From Lumnitzera littorea (lineage: Eukaryota > Streptophyta > Magnoliopsida > Myrtales > Combretaceae): DNA of 64,000 nt. Made by a program: the position numbers and the translations under genes. The notes beneath the pieces are model-generated. The model worked only from the letters and a program-made list of their open reading frames with translations. It was not told the DNA's origin and ran no database searches. Position 1 is the stretch's first letter, and each line of letters begins with the position of its first letter. Positions 46,502 to 57,419 of this stretch are shown here, one piece after another. The DNA lies in assembly GCA_024138015.1 (NCBI GenBank), contig JAMXBB010000002.1, forward strand, positions 52,442,193 through 52,506,192. Direction: 5' to 3'.

Positions 46502-48117
46502 CATGCTACGGTAGATGATGGTCATTTTTTTAGGTTTTCAAAAACTTAGCCACGATGGAGATGGTGATTGCCTTTGGTGGTGGTGGCTATGATTCAAGGA
46601 GGTGTAAGGTGTGGGATTTTGGAGAGTTGTGGTCACTATGGAGATGTTGCTTTGGCTCGGGTAGTGGTGGAAGTGGTGGTTTGAATAGTGGCTATGTGGT
46701 GGTTAGGGCTTAGTGAGGGTAGTGATGGTGAGGGTGGTTAAAGGCATAGCATAGTGTGAAATTTGTTGGGTTCAAAAGAGCTTAAAGTGGGGAATGTATT
46801 GGTAGTAATGGGCTTGAGTTGAAGGCGACCGTAGTGGTCACAAAGTTAGAGAGAGAGGGTTGCCACGATTAAGAGTAAGAGAGAGCTCATGTGTGATTTC
46901 AAGTAGATTTAAAAGCTTGTAGATGAGAGCTTGGTGTCTAAATGAGTTCTCCTAATCCCCATTTATAGATTCCTAGTTTCAACTTAAGATGGAAAGGTCA
47001 AAGAATTAGAATAAATTTGAGGGAGCAACTTAATGGATTTTTGACAGAAATTCAATTTCAATGCTTGAATCATAATTCAATAATGATAAAAAATTGTTCT
47101 TGATCCTTTGCTCTTTCTCTAAACACTCTTTCAAAGCTTCGAATGCCATCAATAAAGGTGGAATCAAGCTAAGAATGCTTAGAGCTAAATGTGAGCATTT
47201 AAGCTTTTGTCAAACTTTGAATGCCTTTTTTGACCTCTTAAAAGATATATTTGGATATGTTCTTGGTATCAATCTAAAGTGTTCCTTGTCTACTTCGTGA
47301 TTTCGCCATTAATTTAGTGAAATCAAGGAAAAAATTGAGTAAAAAATGGCCTTAAAGTGGTGATATCAAGCTAGTTTCAGATGGGAAAAGGTAGGAAAGG
47401 AGGAGAAAGAGAAAGTAAGGGAGAGAAAGATCTGTTAATACAGTGCTATGTCAGCTATGTTGTCGAATGATGTCATGCCCCTTGTCTCGACAAGACACGT
47501 AGCAAAATACCAACGTATCATCGTGCCACATAACACAGTACATTGATGAAGGTGCTAACATAGTGCCACATGGCACCACTTTAGCATATGATCAAATGAA
47601 GTAGTGCCATGTGTCCACAGTAGACACGTAGCATAATGCTATCCCAATACATGGTACATGTGTTTAGGGGAAAAAATAAAAGGCACTTTGTACCTATGGT
47701 GAGATTGGAACCCAGGATCCCTAAGTTATATGCAATGCCATGTCAAATTGTAGTATCAATAGGCCGTTGGTTTATGCCTTGTCCATGTATGCAATTAAAT
47801 TGTATAAATGGGCTTGATCTGCCTAGGTAAGATTTAAATTTAAGCTCAAGCCCATAATTCCTCTTCTCTTTTTTATTGTTTAAGGCCTAATAAATACTAA
47901 GGCTAAATTAAAAATCCCTATTCTATTAAACTATATACTTTTTTATATATTTTTTTCTAAACTTTCTACTTTTTTAATTTTTTCTAAATTTTCTTCTTTT
48001 TTTTTCTATTTCTAATTTTTTTGAACTTTTTCTCAATTAGGACCTTTTTTTTCCTATTCTAAATAAATAAATAAATATAAATAAAAATACAAGGGGGCAA
48101 AAATGGCATGTCTATAG
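46502..48117 (-). repeat. LTR-like segment, minus strand, probable 3' LTR of element E
   Basis: On the minus strand it starts near 48,117 with TATAGACATGCCATTTTTGC, preceded four bases upstream by a purine-rich ACAAAGAGGAG, a possible polypurine tract. A TATA box CTATAAAT (minus) lies at 46,961-46,968, followed by GGGGATTAGGAGAACTC. Between them are a cluster of short repeats (ACACGTAGCA at 47,497 and 47,624; TGCCACATGGCAC near 47,562) and a tRNA-like GGAACCCAGGATCCC string at 47,707. The layout fits U3-R of a gypsy LTR. The 3' end cannot be fixed. Confidence 0.5.
47890..48117 (-). repeat. Right arm of the 2.5-kb inverted repeat
   Basis: Reverse-complement partner of 45,602-45,840: TATAGACATGCCATTTTTGC, CCCCTTGTATTTTTATTTAT, TTTATTTAGAATAGG and AAAGGTCCTAATTGAGAAAA, then a TAGAAA-rich run. 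It is diverged from the left arm by substitutions and short gaps. Confidence 0.65.
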
Positions 48118-48440
48118 CTACTCCTCTTTGTCGTAAAGTTTAGGTAAATTTTTGCCATAAAAACAAAAAGGATATCATTTTTACCTTGGGGATAAAATTG
48201 CCCTAAAAAGCACTACAACTAGTTAGCTAGCTATCCTATGCTTGATCTACTAGGGATTTGGTGAAAGGTGAAAGAGAGAGGAAATGCTTTAAGAGTTGGT
48301 TGAGACATAAAAGTGAGTTTTTGAATATTATGGTGCCTTATGATCTAATTATGACCCTAAAGGAGATGTGAAATGAGACAACACTTTGTGAGTTGGCTAG
48401 AACCTTAAAGATGCCTTCTTGGATGGATGGTAAAACAAAG
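48118..48440. other. Non-coding region between the LTR-like segment and the repeat array
   Basis: Contains the purine-rich string next to the LTR-like start. No gene recognised. Confidence 0.4.
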
Positions 48441-48975
48441 TAAACCTTAAATGGCCATCTTAGATGGATGATTTTTCAATTTATTAAGTTTGACACTAAT
48501 GTGAGCACTATCTTTGATTGATAGGTTTAGCGTCATCTTGGATTGATGGATTTTAGCAAGAACACCATCTTGGATTGACGGGCTTTAACAAGAACATCAT
48601 CTTAGATTGATAGATATAGCATTATCTTGGATTGATAGGTCTAGAAAAACTTAAACACCATCTTAGATTGATGGGCTTTACGAAAAATCTACCATCTTAG
48701 ATTGATAGCTTTGACAAGAACACCATCTTGGATTAATGGATATAGCACTATGTTGGATTGATAGGTCTAGAAAAACTTGAACACCATCTTATATTGATGG
48801 ATTTGGAAGCTTATCGCCATCTTTGATTGGCAGGATTTAAGAAAAAAACTAAATCACCATCTTGGATTGATGGCTTTGAAAAGAACATCATCTTGGATTG
48901 ATGGATATAGCACTATCTTAGATTGATAAGTCTAGAAAAACTTAAGCACCATCTTAGATTGATGAGCTACTTAAA
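48441..48975. repeat. Degenerate short tandem repeat built on CATCTTGGATTGATGG (about 15 copies)
   Basis: The core (C/T)ATCTT(G/A)GATTGAT(G/A)G recurs near 48,505, 48,530, 48,567, 48,597, 48,620, 48,658, 48,692, 48,724, 48,751, 48,785, 48,813, 48,855, 48,886, 48,912 and 48,948. Spacing is 24-40 bp, with linkers such as ATATAGCACTATCTT, GGTCTAGAAAAACTTGAACA and GAAAAATCTA. A higher-order unit of about 120 bp (TAGCACTATCTT ... GGTCTAGAAAAACTT) appears three to four times. It lies between the gag-type ORF and the 3' LTR-like region of element E. Confidence 0.85.
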
Positions 48976-50100
48976 AATTGATCAAGCTTCTTAAAAAACT
49001 TTCTTAACTATACAGTTTTCTTGGATTGACCTAAAAGGTCAACTTAAGAGAGAGATTGAGTCATTTTGGTCACTTGATCTGATTGCTAAGGATAAGGCCC
49101 CCTAAATTGACAAAAGGAGATTTTGGATTAGACACTAGGGACTAGAATCCTTTATTTGAACTTGAGTGAATATCATAAAACTGAAAATGGTCACTAAGGC
49201 CAAAAAAGTTGGATAGAAAGACTAGTTTAGAAAGAAAAACTTGACCTTTTTCCTTCTCTCTTTTTTTCATTATTATTATTTTTTTATATAGAATTGCTAA
49301 TAGGTTTGGGTTCTTCATACATGTGAGTCTTTGAAAATTCACTCTTTCTCTTGACTTTTCTTGGGCCACTTGGGGTAAGAGATCTTTTGGTATCACCTAG
49401 GGTGATAATAGAGGCAATGACATCTCATAATTGGTTAATTTTGTCTTAGAAGGATTCCTTATCTTTTCTCAATTCAATAAATTGACACTAAAAGAAATAA
49501 GTATCCAGACACAATAATTATGGTTAAATTGAAGTGATTGGAGCAAGTACTTAGTTTTAACCTTTTCTCCTTTTTAATGACCTTAACCTCCAAATTGCCC
49601 CATTGTAGGGTGGTTCTTGACATAGTTTAATTTTTGAAATACTTCATTAAAAGGCTCAATGGGGATATTTTGTTTTTTAGAATAGAGAAATTAATGCCTA
49701 ACATTATTTTGATTAATCCATCAATTTCAAGATAGACTTCCTTTAAGGAACAAGTTCAAATCCTCACTTTAACAACACTTAACACTCAAGTGTTTAAGGG
49801 TTGGTGTTAAGGATTTGGTTTATCTCTTTTCATCCTAAACTTTCAAAATGAGACATTAAAGATGTACATTTATTCAAGAAAAAAAAAAACTTTTATTTAG
49901 GCAATTTTTGACATTACAAAGCACTTGAACTTCCTTAATAATTACCCCTTATTCTTTGATTTTTGTTGAATCAACCTAGCTTCCCTTGACTTAAACTCCT
50001 ACCCCTCTTCCTCTTTTATGGACATGTTCCTTTCATGTTGATGCATGACCTAGCATATTGTGAAGGAACATTTACCTTAACCATTAGTCAATTAGATTGG
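48976..50100. other. Non-coding part of element E
   Basis: No polymerase, protease or integrase motif can be read on either strand. The minus ORF at 49,396-49,142 (84 codons) is Lys-rich without family resemblance. Near 49,985 the minus strand has a PSQYARSCINM-like peptide that resembles the NxxPNHxxxxxNMI segment just after gag in Tat-type proteins. Confidence 0.5.
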
Positions 50101-51010
50101 TAAAGTCTATTTAAATAAACCTAATATCAATTAGGTCTTAAATCTTATGCTTTAGTTTCCAACAATCTTTTGTAGAATGACCTATTAGGCACATGTGGCA
50201 TTTACATGGCAGGCTGGGATCTAGCCTTTGGAGCTTGTGTCTAGGTGAAGGAGGTGTATGGCTTAGCATTCCTACCTCTCTCAACTGATGAAGGAGTTAA
50301 GTTATTGGATCAGAATTGGAGTAAGATGTCTTCTAACCATCTTTATTTCAAAGTTTGTTGAATTTATAGCCACTTCGAGACTTATTGAGATAATTTAATC
50401 TTCAACCAATTTACCGGTCCTTATTGCCTCTTCTATGCAACTACCTACTAAAATTACATCTACAAAGCTAACAGCTAATTGCCCTAGGAGACAATTAAGA
50501 TATGGCTCATTCAATGTTTAGATAAATGATTCAGTCAATTCCTTCTCTGATAAAGAAGAGGTGATTTTAGCTGCCGAGCCCCTTCATCTTTAGGTATATT
50601 CTTTGAAGAACTTGTCGTCATCTTTCCTCATGTTGCTCAAGTCCCAAATAGATGGTGCTATCTACCTATTGAATCTGTAATGTTCAAAGAATGTTCAAGC
50701 TAACTTGTCTCATGTATCAACTCTCTTCAATTCTAATTGGGCATACCAAGACAAAACTGGCCTAATGAGGCTATCCTGAAATGTTTGAACCAATAGTTGC
50801 TTATTTTTAATGTAACGAGCCATCTTGTGTAAATACAGCCTAATGTGGAGCTTAGGGCATCTAGTCTGGTCATATTTCTCAAATTCTGGTACTTTGAATT
50901 TTTCTAGCATAGGCATCAATATCATATGTAGAAAAGTCCATGATGCTATCTTGCTCAAATCCATCATGACTCTAAAATGCCTTCATCATCTCATCAATTT
51001 GTTAGGTTAA
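50101..51010 (-). pseudogene. Element E gag with zinc knuckle (broken)
   Basis: The ORF at 50,967-50,710 reads MLEKFKVPEFEKYDQTRCPK and LHKMARYIKNKQLLVQTFQD, then SLIRPVLSWYAQLELKRVDT. With stops, FFEHYRFNR, DDDKFFKEYT and SLSEKELTESFI continue down to 50,520, followed by LNEPYLNCLLGQLAVSFVDV. This is Retrotrans_gag (FKVPxFEKYxGTxCPxxHLxxYxxKM ... SLxGAAxxWYxxLE ... EKELxxxFIxTL). At about 50,195-50,150 CKCHMCLIGHSTKDC is a CX2C-H-X4-C zinc knuckle with one residue fewer than usual before His. No protease or RT follows. Confidence 0.8.
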
Positions 51011-51779
51011 CTTCCTTTCCCAATCTTTAAGACTATCTTAACAATGCTCTAAGTTGATTGGTTTTGAGTTGACTAACTTTATATCGTCCTCAAAAGGATT
51101 GGGATCCAATAATAAATACTCTTCATTTGCTGGCACTGTTGCTCCGAACAAGGCTATGCTATCAACCATGAAGTTCATCTATTTGATCACTTTTGCCACA
51201 GTTTGATCTAATGAACAAAACCTTACTTCTATAGGGTTGGTGCCATTAAGGTTATCATTATTTCTACTATTGGCCATTGCTCTTAACAAGAATCCTCACT
51301 TATTAGCAAATCTCTTATTTTTTATTTATTTATTATTATTTTTTTCTTTCGAGACAAAAAATGACTTCTTTAAAGGATAAGGCTTATCTGAATAGAAAAA
51401 AAATTTCTAAGAGATCAAGATCCTAAATATTTACAATCAATTATCGATAACCTATAGATACTTAAAAGGTAACCTATAAGAGATATAATCCTAAGGATGT
51501 ATAAAAAGATTGAAAAGAGTTTAAATGGAAGGCACAAAATCGAATATTTACAATTAGAAGCCTAAGGATACGACTTTCATGATTTTCCTTTTTATTTTTA
51601 TTTAACAAAATCAACAATGAATATTTATGGGTAAAGAAAAATCATAAATACAACATGAGGACATGCAGATGCAAAGAGGGGAGTTTGGCAAACTAACTAT
51701 GATGTGACAAGAAAATAATTTTTATTGCATCTTTAAAGTTTCCTTTACATTATTCGAAAATTTATTACAAATAAGAAGT
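51011..51779. other. Spacer between the two ORFs of element E
   Basis: Gag N-terminal or linker sequence with many stops (51,010-51,270 minus has MANSRNNDNLNGTNPIEV-like text). It becomes AT-rich and non-coding from 51,300 to 51,780. Confidence 0.4.
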
Positions 51780-52760
51780 CTAGATCCTCCTTGGCTTGTG
51801 GTATCTTAGCTCTTTTTTAATCTTCTTCCTCCCCTTCAACTTAACTGCCTCGATCCATCTAGCCACCTGAGAGATATCTTCAACGTGGAACTTCTGGAAA
51901 GCTCTAAACCAGTAATAGGTAGTAATAACTTTAAAGAGTTTAATGATAATAGCAAAAGCATCAATAAGATTCATCTTTTGTATTCCTTTCCTATGAAGAA
52001 AGTCAAGTTTATGGCTCCGAGTATGGTTGATAAACCAAACCATGAGTAAGGCCATATTGGTCATTAACTATCCATTCTTCTCTTCTTGGAGATAATTAAG
52101 CAATTCGGCTTGTGTCGCTAGCAGTGTCAGGATGTAAGACTTCCCTTCTAAAAATTGGGCCACTAGTTTTACAATCCTATGATGTATGTGAAATACCCCA
52201 TTAGGAAATAAAACACTCCTAAATGTTGCTAAGATATAACCATTGATTCTATGTTGCTGCCAATCTTCAAAGCTACTACAAAAGAGTTTCTAATTGTAGC
52301 TAAACGGGGTCGCAAACCAAGTGAAGAGATTGTCCACCCTAATGATTCTCTTGTAAGGGTCTACCTATATTTTACATATTTCAAATTCATAAAGGCTTAG
52401 GAGTCTATTGAAAATTTTTACAGGGATAGCCATGATATCTGGAACATACCCTCTATCTCTAACAAAGGGGACTCCTAATAGATAGGAGTATTCTTCAATA
52501 GTTAGGCTTAGTCGATATGGGCCAAAACAAAAAGTTGACTTTGAGGGTCCCAAAAGTAGACCAAAGCCTATACCATGGTGATATTAGTTTGAACTTTAAG
52601 TAGTGAGAGTTCGAGCTTAATCTTGTTTTCAATGACTTTCTATTGGTCTAGATTAAAAAATCGAAATTATCTTTCAAGTATTCCCTTAGGCTCTAGCGAC
52701 TTATAGATGTGGATTTCCTTAAAAAGAGCCAATATGAGAGAGGACCTAACCATTTTCTAC
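51780..52760 (-). pseudogene. Element E upstream ORF, DUF7745-like (broken)
   Basis: The minus ORF 52,553-52,365 (STFCFGPYRLSLTIEEYSYL, LLGVPFVRDRGYVPD) matches the start of plant proteins in which 'F.F.D..L.PTIEEYS.LL..P' precedes a helical domain (DUF7745-type). The ORF 52,064-51,780 (WFINHTRSHKLDF, WFRAFQKFHVEDISQVARWI) may be its C-terminal part, with text between interrupted by stops. Such a domain immediately upstream of gag is a recurrent arrangement in Tat-type plant elements. Its biochemical role is unknown to me. The family name is from motif memory only. Confidence 0.5.
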
Positions 52761-54270
52761 AAGAAAAGATGAAAAGAAAATTACATGAGAACTATCCTAT
52801 TTGCATGGGAATTACATCGATATTTTAAAGAAAATCAAACATTTATAGGGAAAAAATTAGGAAACTTCACAATTAATCTTTTTTTATCTTACTACATTGT
52901 ATCAATTTGCTAATCTTGGGAAAAAGGTTCATGAATGCAATTAGGGTAGGTTCTAAAAGTCCTAAAGATCTATAATCTTATATGCTTTTAGGGAAGCATT
53001 TCATTGATCACATCGAAGCTTAAGTGAGGTGGTTTAATCAACCCCAAGTGGTGGCTACTCCACTATACTTAGAGCCTACATAATGGCCTCTTCTTAACGT
53101 TCTAAGACAATCTAGGTCTAACCGTATCTATCCTACATTTTTTATGCAATCCTTTCGCCCAAAATCCCAAGTATGATGCATACGACAAATCAATATAGTA
53201 AATAACATATATTTACATGAAACGAATCAAATCAATAAATAAATAGCATGAGTATTTTGAAAGACAAATTTAATTTCAAAAAGTTTTTAAGTGGTTAACC
53301 CTCTTAACATCCTCAGTGGAGTTGCTAAGCTGTTAAGCTTAATTTTTTCTGATTTTTATATATTTTTCCTTAACCTAGTTAATATTAAATCCTAATTTGT
53401 TTAATATTAACTCTTAACTAAGAGTTAAGAAAAACTAGTTTTCTATCTTTTAAAACTTGGAGCCACTACTTGACTGGGGCCAAAAAAGAACATGTTAGGT
53501 TAAATCAATTTAGTGGACCGAATTAACTTAGTTACGGGTTTACTTAGAAAACCAATTTTAAGAAAAAGGTTTTGAAAACTAAAGATCAAGTCTAGGGGCT
53601 AATTTTTTTAAACCCTAATGGTACCACTTTCAACTTTCCAAATTTAGATTTTGTCTTTCGAAATACTTATTAAAAATAGTATTTATTCACATGCAATTAA
53701 GTAAATTCAATTGAATCTATAAACAAGATAAATTGAATAATTATTTACAAAAGGTGGAAAAAGAAAAATTTTCATATTTTAAATCGTGCCGTAATTACGT
53801 ATGAGTGTTTATGTATTCGCTATTCTGGATTAGATTTTCGTAGTTCATTTGATAAAACTTTAATGGATGAATTCATTTTGATTTTGAAAAAATTGGCCAA
53901 CTTTATATCCCTTAGCCAGTTTATTTATTTTGGAAAAATTTCTAAAAAGGATCCTAAATTGGGGTTTTTCATTTTTGGAAATTTCTAAAAATATCCTAAT
54001 TTTGGAAAGAGCTTAATTTATTTTTATTTATTTGGAAAATTGTTTTTTCTAAATGATAAAATAATTTTTTATATTTTTTATTATTTATTTTATCTTATCT
54101 TATTTTATCTTTATTTATATATTAACCAAGAGAAAATAAAAATAAAACTAAACTAACCTTTTATTTTTTTTTACTTGTTTTTCTTTCTTTTTTATTTATT
54201 TATTTATTCTGGCAATGTAATTAATTATAACCTAAAAAAAATGAAAGAAAATAAAAAAAAAAACATTTCC
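52761..54270 (-). repeat. Leader and probable 5' LTR remnant of element E
   Basis: At 53,311-53,330 the minus strand reads GCTTAGCAACTCCACTGAGG, the same LTR-adjacent string as in element B. To its right (53,331-54,270) is an AT-rich region with A/T runs and TTTATTTATTT blocks that could be the 5' LTR, but it cannot be aligned convincingly with 46,502-48,117. Between 52,761 and 53,310 lies untranslated leader with no ORF. Confidence 0.4.
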
Positions 54271-54900
54271 ATTATATCATCAACATATACTTTGACATTG
54301 CAAAGGTTTGCTTCAATGTCGCACTAAGTCACCATGTAACTTAAGAATTTGCCTAAGGTAGCTCAAAAAATACATTTCTATGAATTGAGTTTCATGTTAC
54401 ATCTCGTCAAGGTGCCAAATGTTTCATAAAGATTGACAAGATGTTGATCTTTTTCTTTTTTCTTAACTATTATATCATCAACATATAGTTCAACATTACA
54501 CATGATATGGGGCTTAAACATCTTTGTCATAAGTCTCCGATAGGTCATGCTGGCATTCTTTAATTCGAACAACATGACTGTGTAACAATTTGTCCTGAAG
54601 TTCGTAACAAATGAAGTGTATACCTCATCTTCCTTCTCCATTTTAATATGCTTATAGTTGGAGAATATATCCATGAAGGAGAGTAAGACATGTTTGGCAA
54701 TTGAGTCAACCATCTAATCAATCCTTAGTAAGGGGAAATAATCTTTGGGGTAAGCCTTATTCAAATCAGTGAAGTCCATACACATGTGCGCTTACCATTC
54801 AACTTCTTGACCAGTATAAAGTTTGCTAGCCAAGGTTGATAAGGCTCTTCCTTACTAAACCTTACCTTGAATAATTTCTAAACCTCTTCTTCAATTGTTC
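54271..54900 (-). pseudogene. Element D reverse transcriptase (broken)
   Basis: The minus ORF 54,713-54,378 reads VDSIAKHVLLSFMDIFSNYK, FRTNCYTVMLFELKNAS, RLMTKMFKPHIMCNVELYVD with the catalytic YVDD, and TLTRCNMKLNS. It continues past a stop as KCIF, ATLGKFLSYMVT and CDIEANLCNVK to 54,290. These are RT blocks 4-6 of a Tat-type element (MPFGLKNAxATYQRLMxxxF, YVDDxIVKSK). The text up to 54,900 (FTDLNKAYPKD-like) has stops. At its left end the YVDDI-coding segment is present a second time, and the domain is cut off. Confidence 0.82.
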
Positions 54901-55489
54901 CCTGCCATTCAAGAGCAAAATGCCTCTTCTTTTGCTAAATAACTTTTGTGTTGAGATCTATTTGCTAAATAACTCAAGATGCCCAACATATTTGAGGGAG
55001 TCCATGCCAAGATATCAGTGTTATCCTAAAGGAACTTGATTAAGTCCTGTTAGATTTTTGCCAACAATTGGTTTCCCTATCTTAGTTACCTTTTTTGAAT
55101 TGTCCCCAAGTTAAATTTCCTCAACCTCTTCCTCAGCATTTTTGATGTTGCTAGATCTCCTTTCTCAATCGAGTTCAATATAAAATACTTCCTCACACTT
55201 GAAGGCTCTTACATATAATGATTTGGCCAACTGTTGATCTCCTTTACATACCCTAACTCCAGTAAGGGTTGGAAATTTTACCTTAAGATGTGCTATTAAT
55301 GGGACCATAGCAAACAAGTGTTGATATGGTTAGCTCATAATCATATTGTACAGAGATCAATGTTTAACAATAAGGAAATCTACCTTATCCTCTACCATAT
55401 TTTCATTGTAACCTATCTGGATTGGAAGGGAAATCACTTTAGTCACTCATACAAGTTAGTTATTAAAAGCATGTAAGTTGTAGTCATAG

Positions 55490-55800
55490 GATCCTAGTTA
55501 CACCTTAATCTTTGGCTTCATTTGGTCGAAGATGTGTTGATAGATAATTTCTACTGAACTCCTAATGTAAACTAAAATATTCTTGATCTTGAAGTTGGCA
55601 ATACTTGAATTGATTACTAATGCATCATTATGGGGCCTTTGCATACTTTTGAAATCCTTCTCTGTCAAAGAGATAGAATTATCGACCTTTACCTTATAAA
55701 TATATTGTATGGCATCAGTCGAGCTTGAAGAGCAAGGCCATCTTAAAGTGGAGGGTCTACCGGTAATGATGTTTATAACACCATTCAAAGCCCTATTGTT
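55490..55800 (-). pseudogene. Element D protease (active site lost)
   Basis: The ORF 55,788-55,498 reads VINIITGRPSTLRW, ISLTEKDFKSMQRPHNDALV, SSIANFKIKNILVYIRSSVE and IIYQHIFDQMK. It follows the Tat pattern I-GG, F-xxD-xxxxPHxDALVIxxxIANFxVxRVLVDxGSSxDILY. The catalytic D(T/S)GSS is YIRSS, so the retropepsin Asp is gone. 54,901-55,489 is the connecting region to RT, with stops. Confidence 0.78.
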
Positions 55801-57150
55801 ATTACCTCATTCTCTTGCTTCCTTTTAGGCCTAGGGAGGCCAATCTTCATTATCTTATTCATCACTAGGTTAACCGTTCAAGATTCTCGGCATCCCAAGC
55901 CAAAAACTTGCCTAGATATCCTCGCTGGATAGCATCTTCAATCGCATTCTTAAGTTGAATACATTCGTTATTGTGGCATCTATTGCAATGAAAATCACAA
56001 TACTTATTCAAATTTCTACATGATGGGTTTCCCCTTATACACTTAGGCCACTGTAATACCCTCTAATTTCGAACCTCCATCAGTATATCAGATATTAGGC
56101 AGTTAAGAGGGGTATGAATAGATAAGTCAAATTACACTGCCTCTTCCTTTCACTTCTACACCCTCCACCCTACCCTACCTCTTAAAAACTAGTCATCACA
56201 TTCACCAAGTTTGTCCTTCAGATTCTTCTTATTTTTATTATTCTTTTGATCACCTTTATTCTAATTTGCCTCATGCTAGGCTTTGAAGTTATCCTCTTGC
56301 CAAAGATAGGAAGTAGCTTTAGCTTTGAATTCTACATATGTCTTTGGCTTGTTTTTAGCCAAGGATTTGAAAAAATCCCTATGTTGTTTAACTTTATCAA
56401 TTTTGCATTCAATGCAATGCTCATCTCTAACTTCGTTGTGTGAACCATCTTGATTGTAAATCGAGCCAAATAGTCTGATAGATTCATCAAACTTCTATTT
56501 GATGGTCTTAAGGACAGATAAGTCTAGTGCAAAGAAGTGTTACAAGAACACTTCTACTAGGTCATCAAAACATGAAATAGTATTAGGTTTTAAATGTTTG
56601 AACCAGTTGCTCATAGCATTCCTCAAAGCTGAAGGAAATGCTTGATAAGTTACGGGGTTACTCAAGCTGTACAACTTGGCAAGCATGCAGTAATACTGAA
56701 GATGGTCCTCTAAGTCCTTTATTCCATTGTATGTCTCAAATTATGGCAATTTAACATGTTATGGTGTCACTTCCTCTAAAATTTCCAAAACAAAAAGACT
56801 TTCTTGATCGTAAATTTTTGACTTATCATAGTAGGGGTGCTAAAATTGATGGATCGACATGGTACGCCTGATTTAGTTGTTTTTCATGTCCAATCTTTTG
56901 GGTGCAAGGGTCAGAACTCTATGCATCTCTCCGACCTGCTTCCTTGGTAGTTTGAGTGAATGGATAGAATTGTCAAAGTCTTTGGCACTATCTTCTCTAT
57001 ACTACTAGTTTGATTTGGCAAATTATTCTTCTGAAGAAGATCCAAAATTTCATCATTCTTTCTAGATAACTCTTGATTTTCTTTGGCCATATCAGCATAA
57101 AATTGCTCTAACCTGACCAAACAGTTTATCATCAGAATTGACAATTAAAG
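55801..57150 (-). pseudogene. Element D gag (broken)
   Basis: From right to left on the minus strand: a coiled-coil start LVRLEQFYADMAKENQELSR and KNDEILDLLQ (57,120-57,030). Then the capsid domain: KDLEDHLQYYCMLAKLYSLS, PSALRNAMSNWFKHLKP, CFDDLVEVFL and KFDESIRLFG (56,720-56,480). Then KTYVEFKAKATSYLWQEDN (56,355-56,300) and at 55,990-55,910 CHNNECIQLKNAIEDAIQRG, YLGKF, the region after the zinc knuckle. The order is that of Tat-type gag. Several stops and frame changes. No 5' LTR is visible further right, so the element is truncated there. Confidence 0.78.
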
Positions 57151-57242
57151 TCAATCTGAGCCTATATACATAGTGAAGCTTGACCCCTAAAACGAAACAG
57201 CACAAAAAGTTATCCTTAAAATAAAGAAGAAACATACACACA

Positions 57243-57265
57243 CATATATATATATATATATATAT
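57243..57265. repeat. (TA)n microsatellite
   Basis: ACACACACATATATATATAT run next to a GAA/GAAGAA cluster at 57,278-57,292. Confidence 0.9.
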
Positions 57266-57419
57266 GTATATAAAGGAAGAAGAAGAAGAAGAATGAAGGT
57301 GCCTCAAACCTTATATGTTGAGTCACTAGTCAATCAAGTTAGTAATTCCAACAAGAACAAGTATATGGAAAATATTGGATTTGCCTAATAAATATGAAGG
57401 CTTAACATTCGTAGATTCA

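Noticed and set aside
46041..46525. Long ORFs over the N gap (Pro-rich or Gly-rich proteins)
   Set aside because: They exist only because N is read as any residue and because the flanks are G-rich repeats.
47700..47765. tRNA gene suggested by GGAACCCAGGATCCC
   Set aside because: Only a T-arm-like string is present; no acceptor or anticodon stems can be formed, and such strings occur in plant LTRs.
48441..48975. CRISPR-like array of regularly spaced repeats
   Set aside because: The cores are degenerate, spacing varies from 24 to 40 bp, linkers are themselves repeated, and the genome is a plant; it is a tandem repeat.
45596..54291. TATACT on both sides (45,596-45,601 and 54,286-54,291) as a target duplication of element E
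   Set aside because: The right copy lies inside the duplicated YVDD-coding segment of RT, so the six-base match may be chance and the true right end of E is not established.
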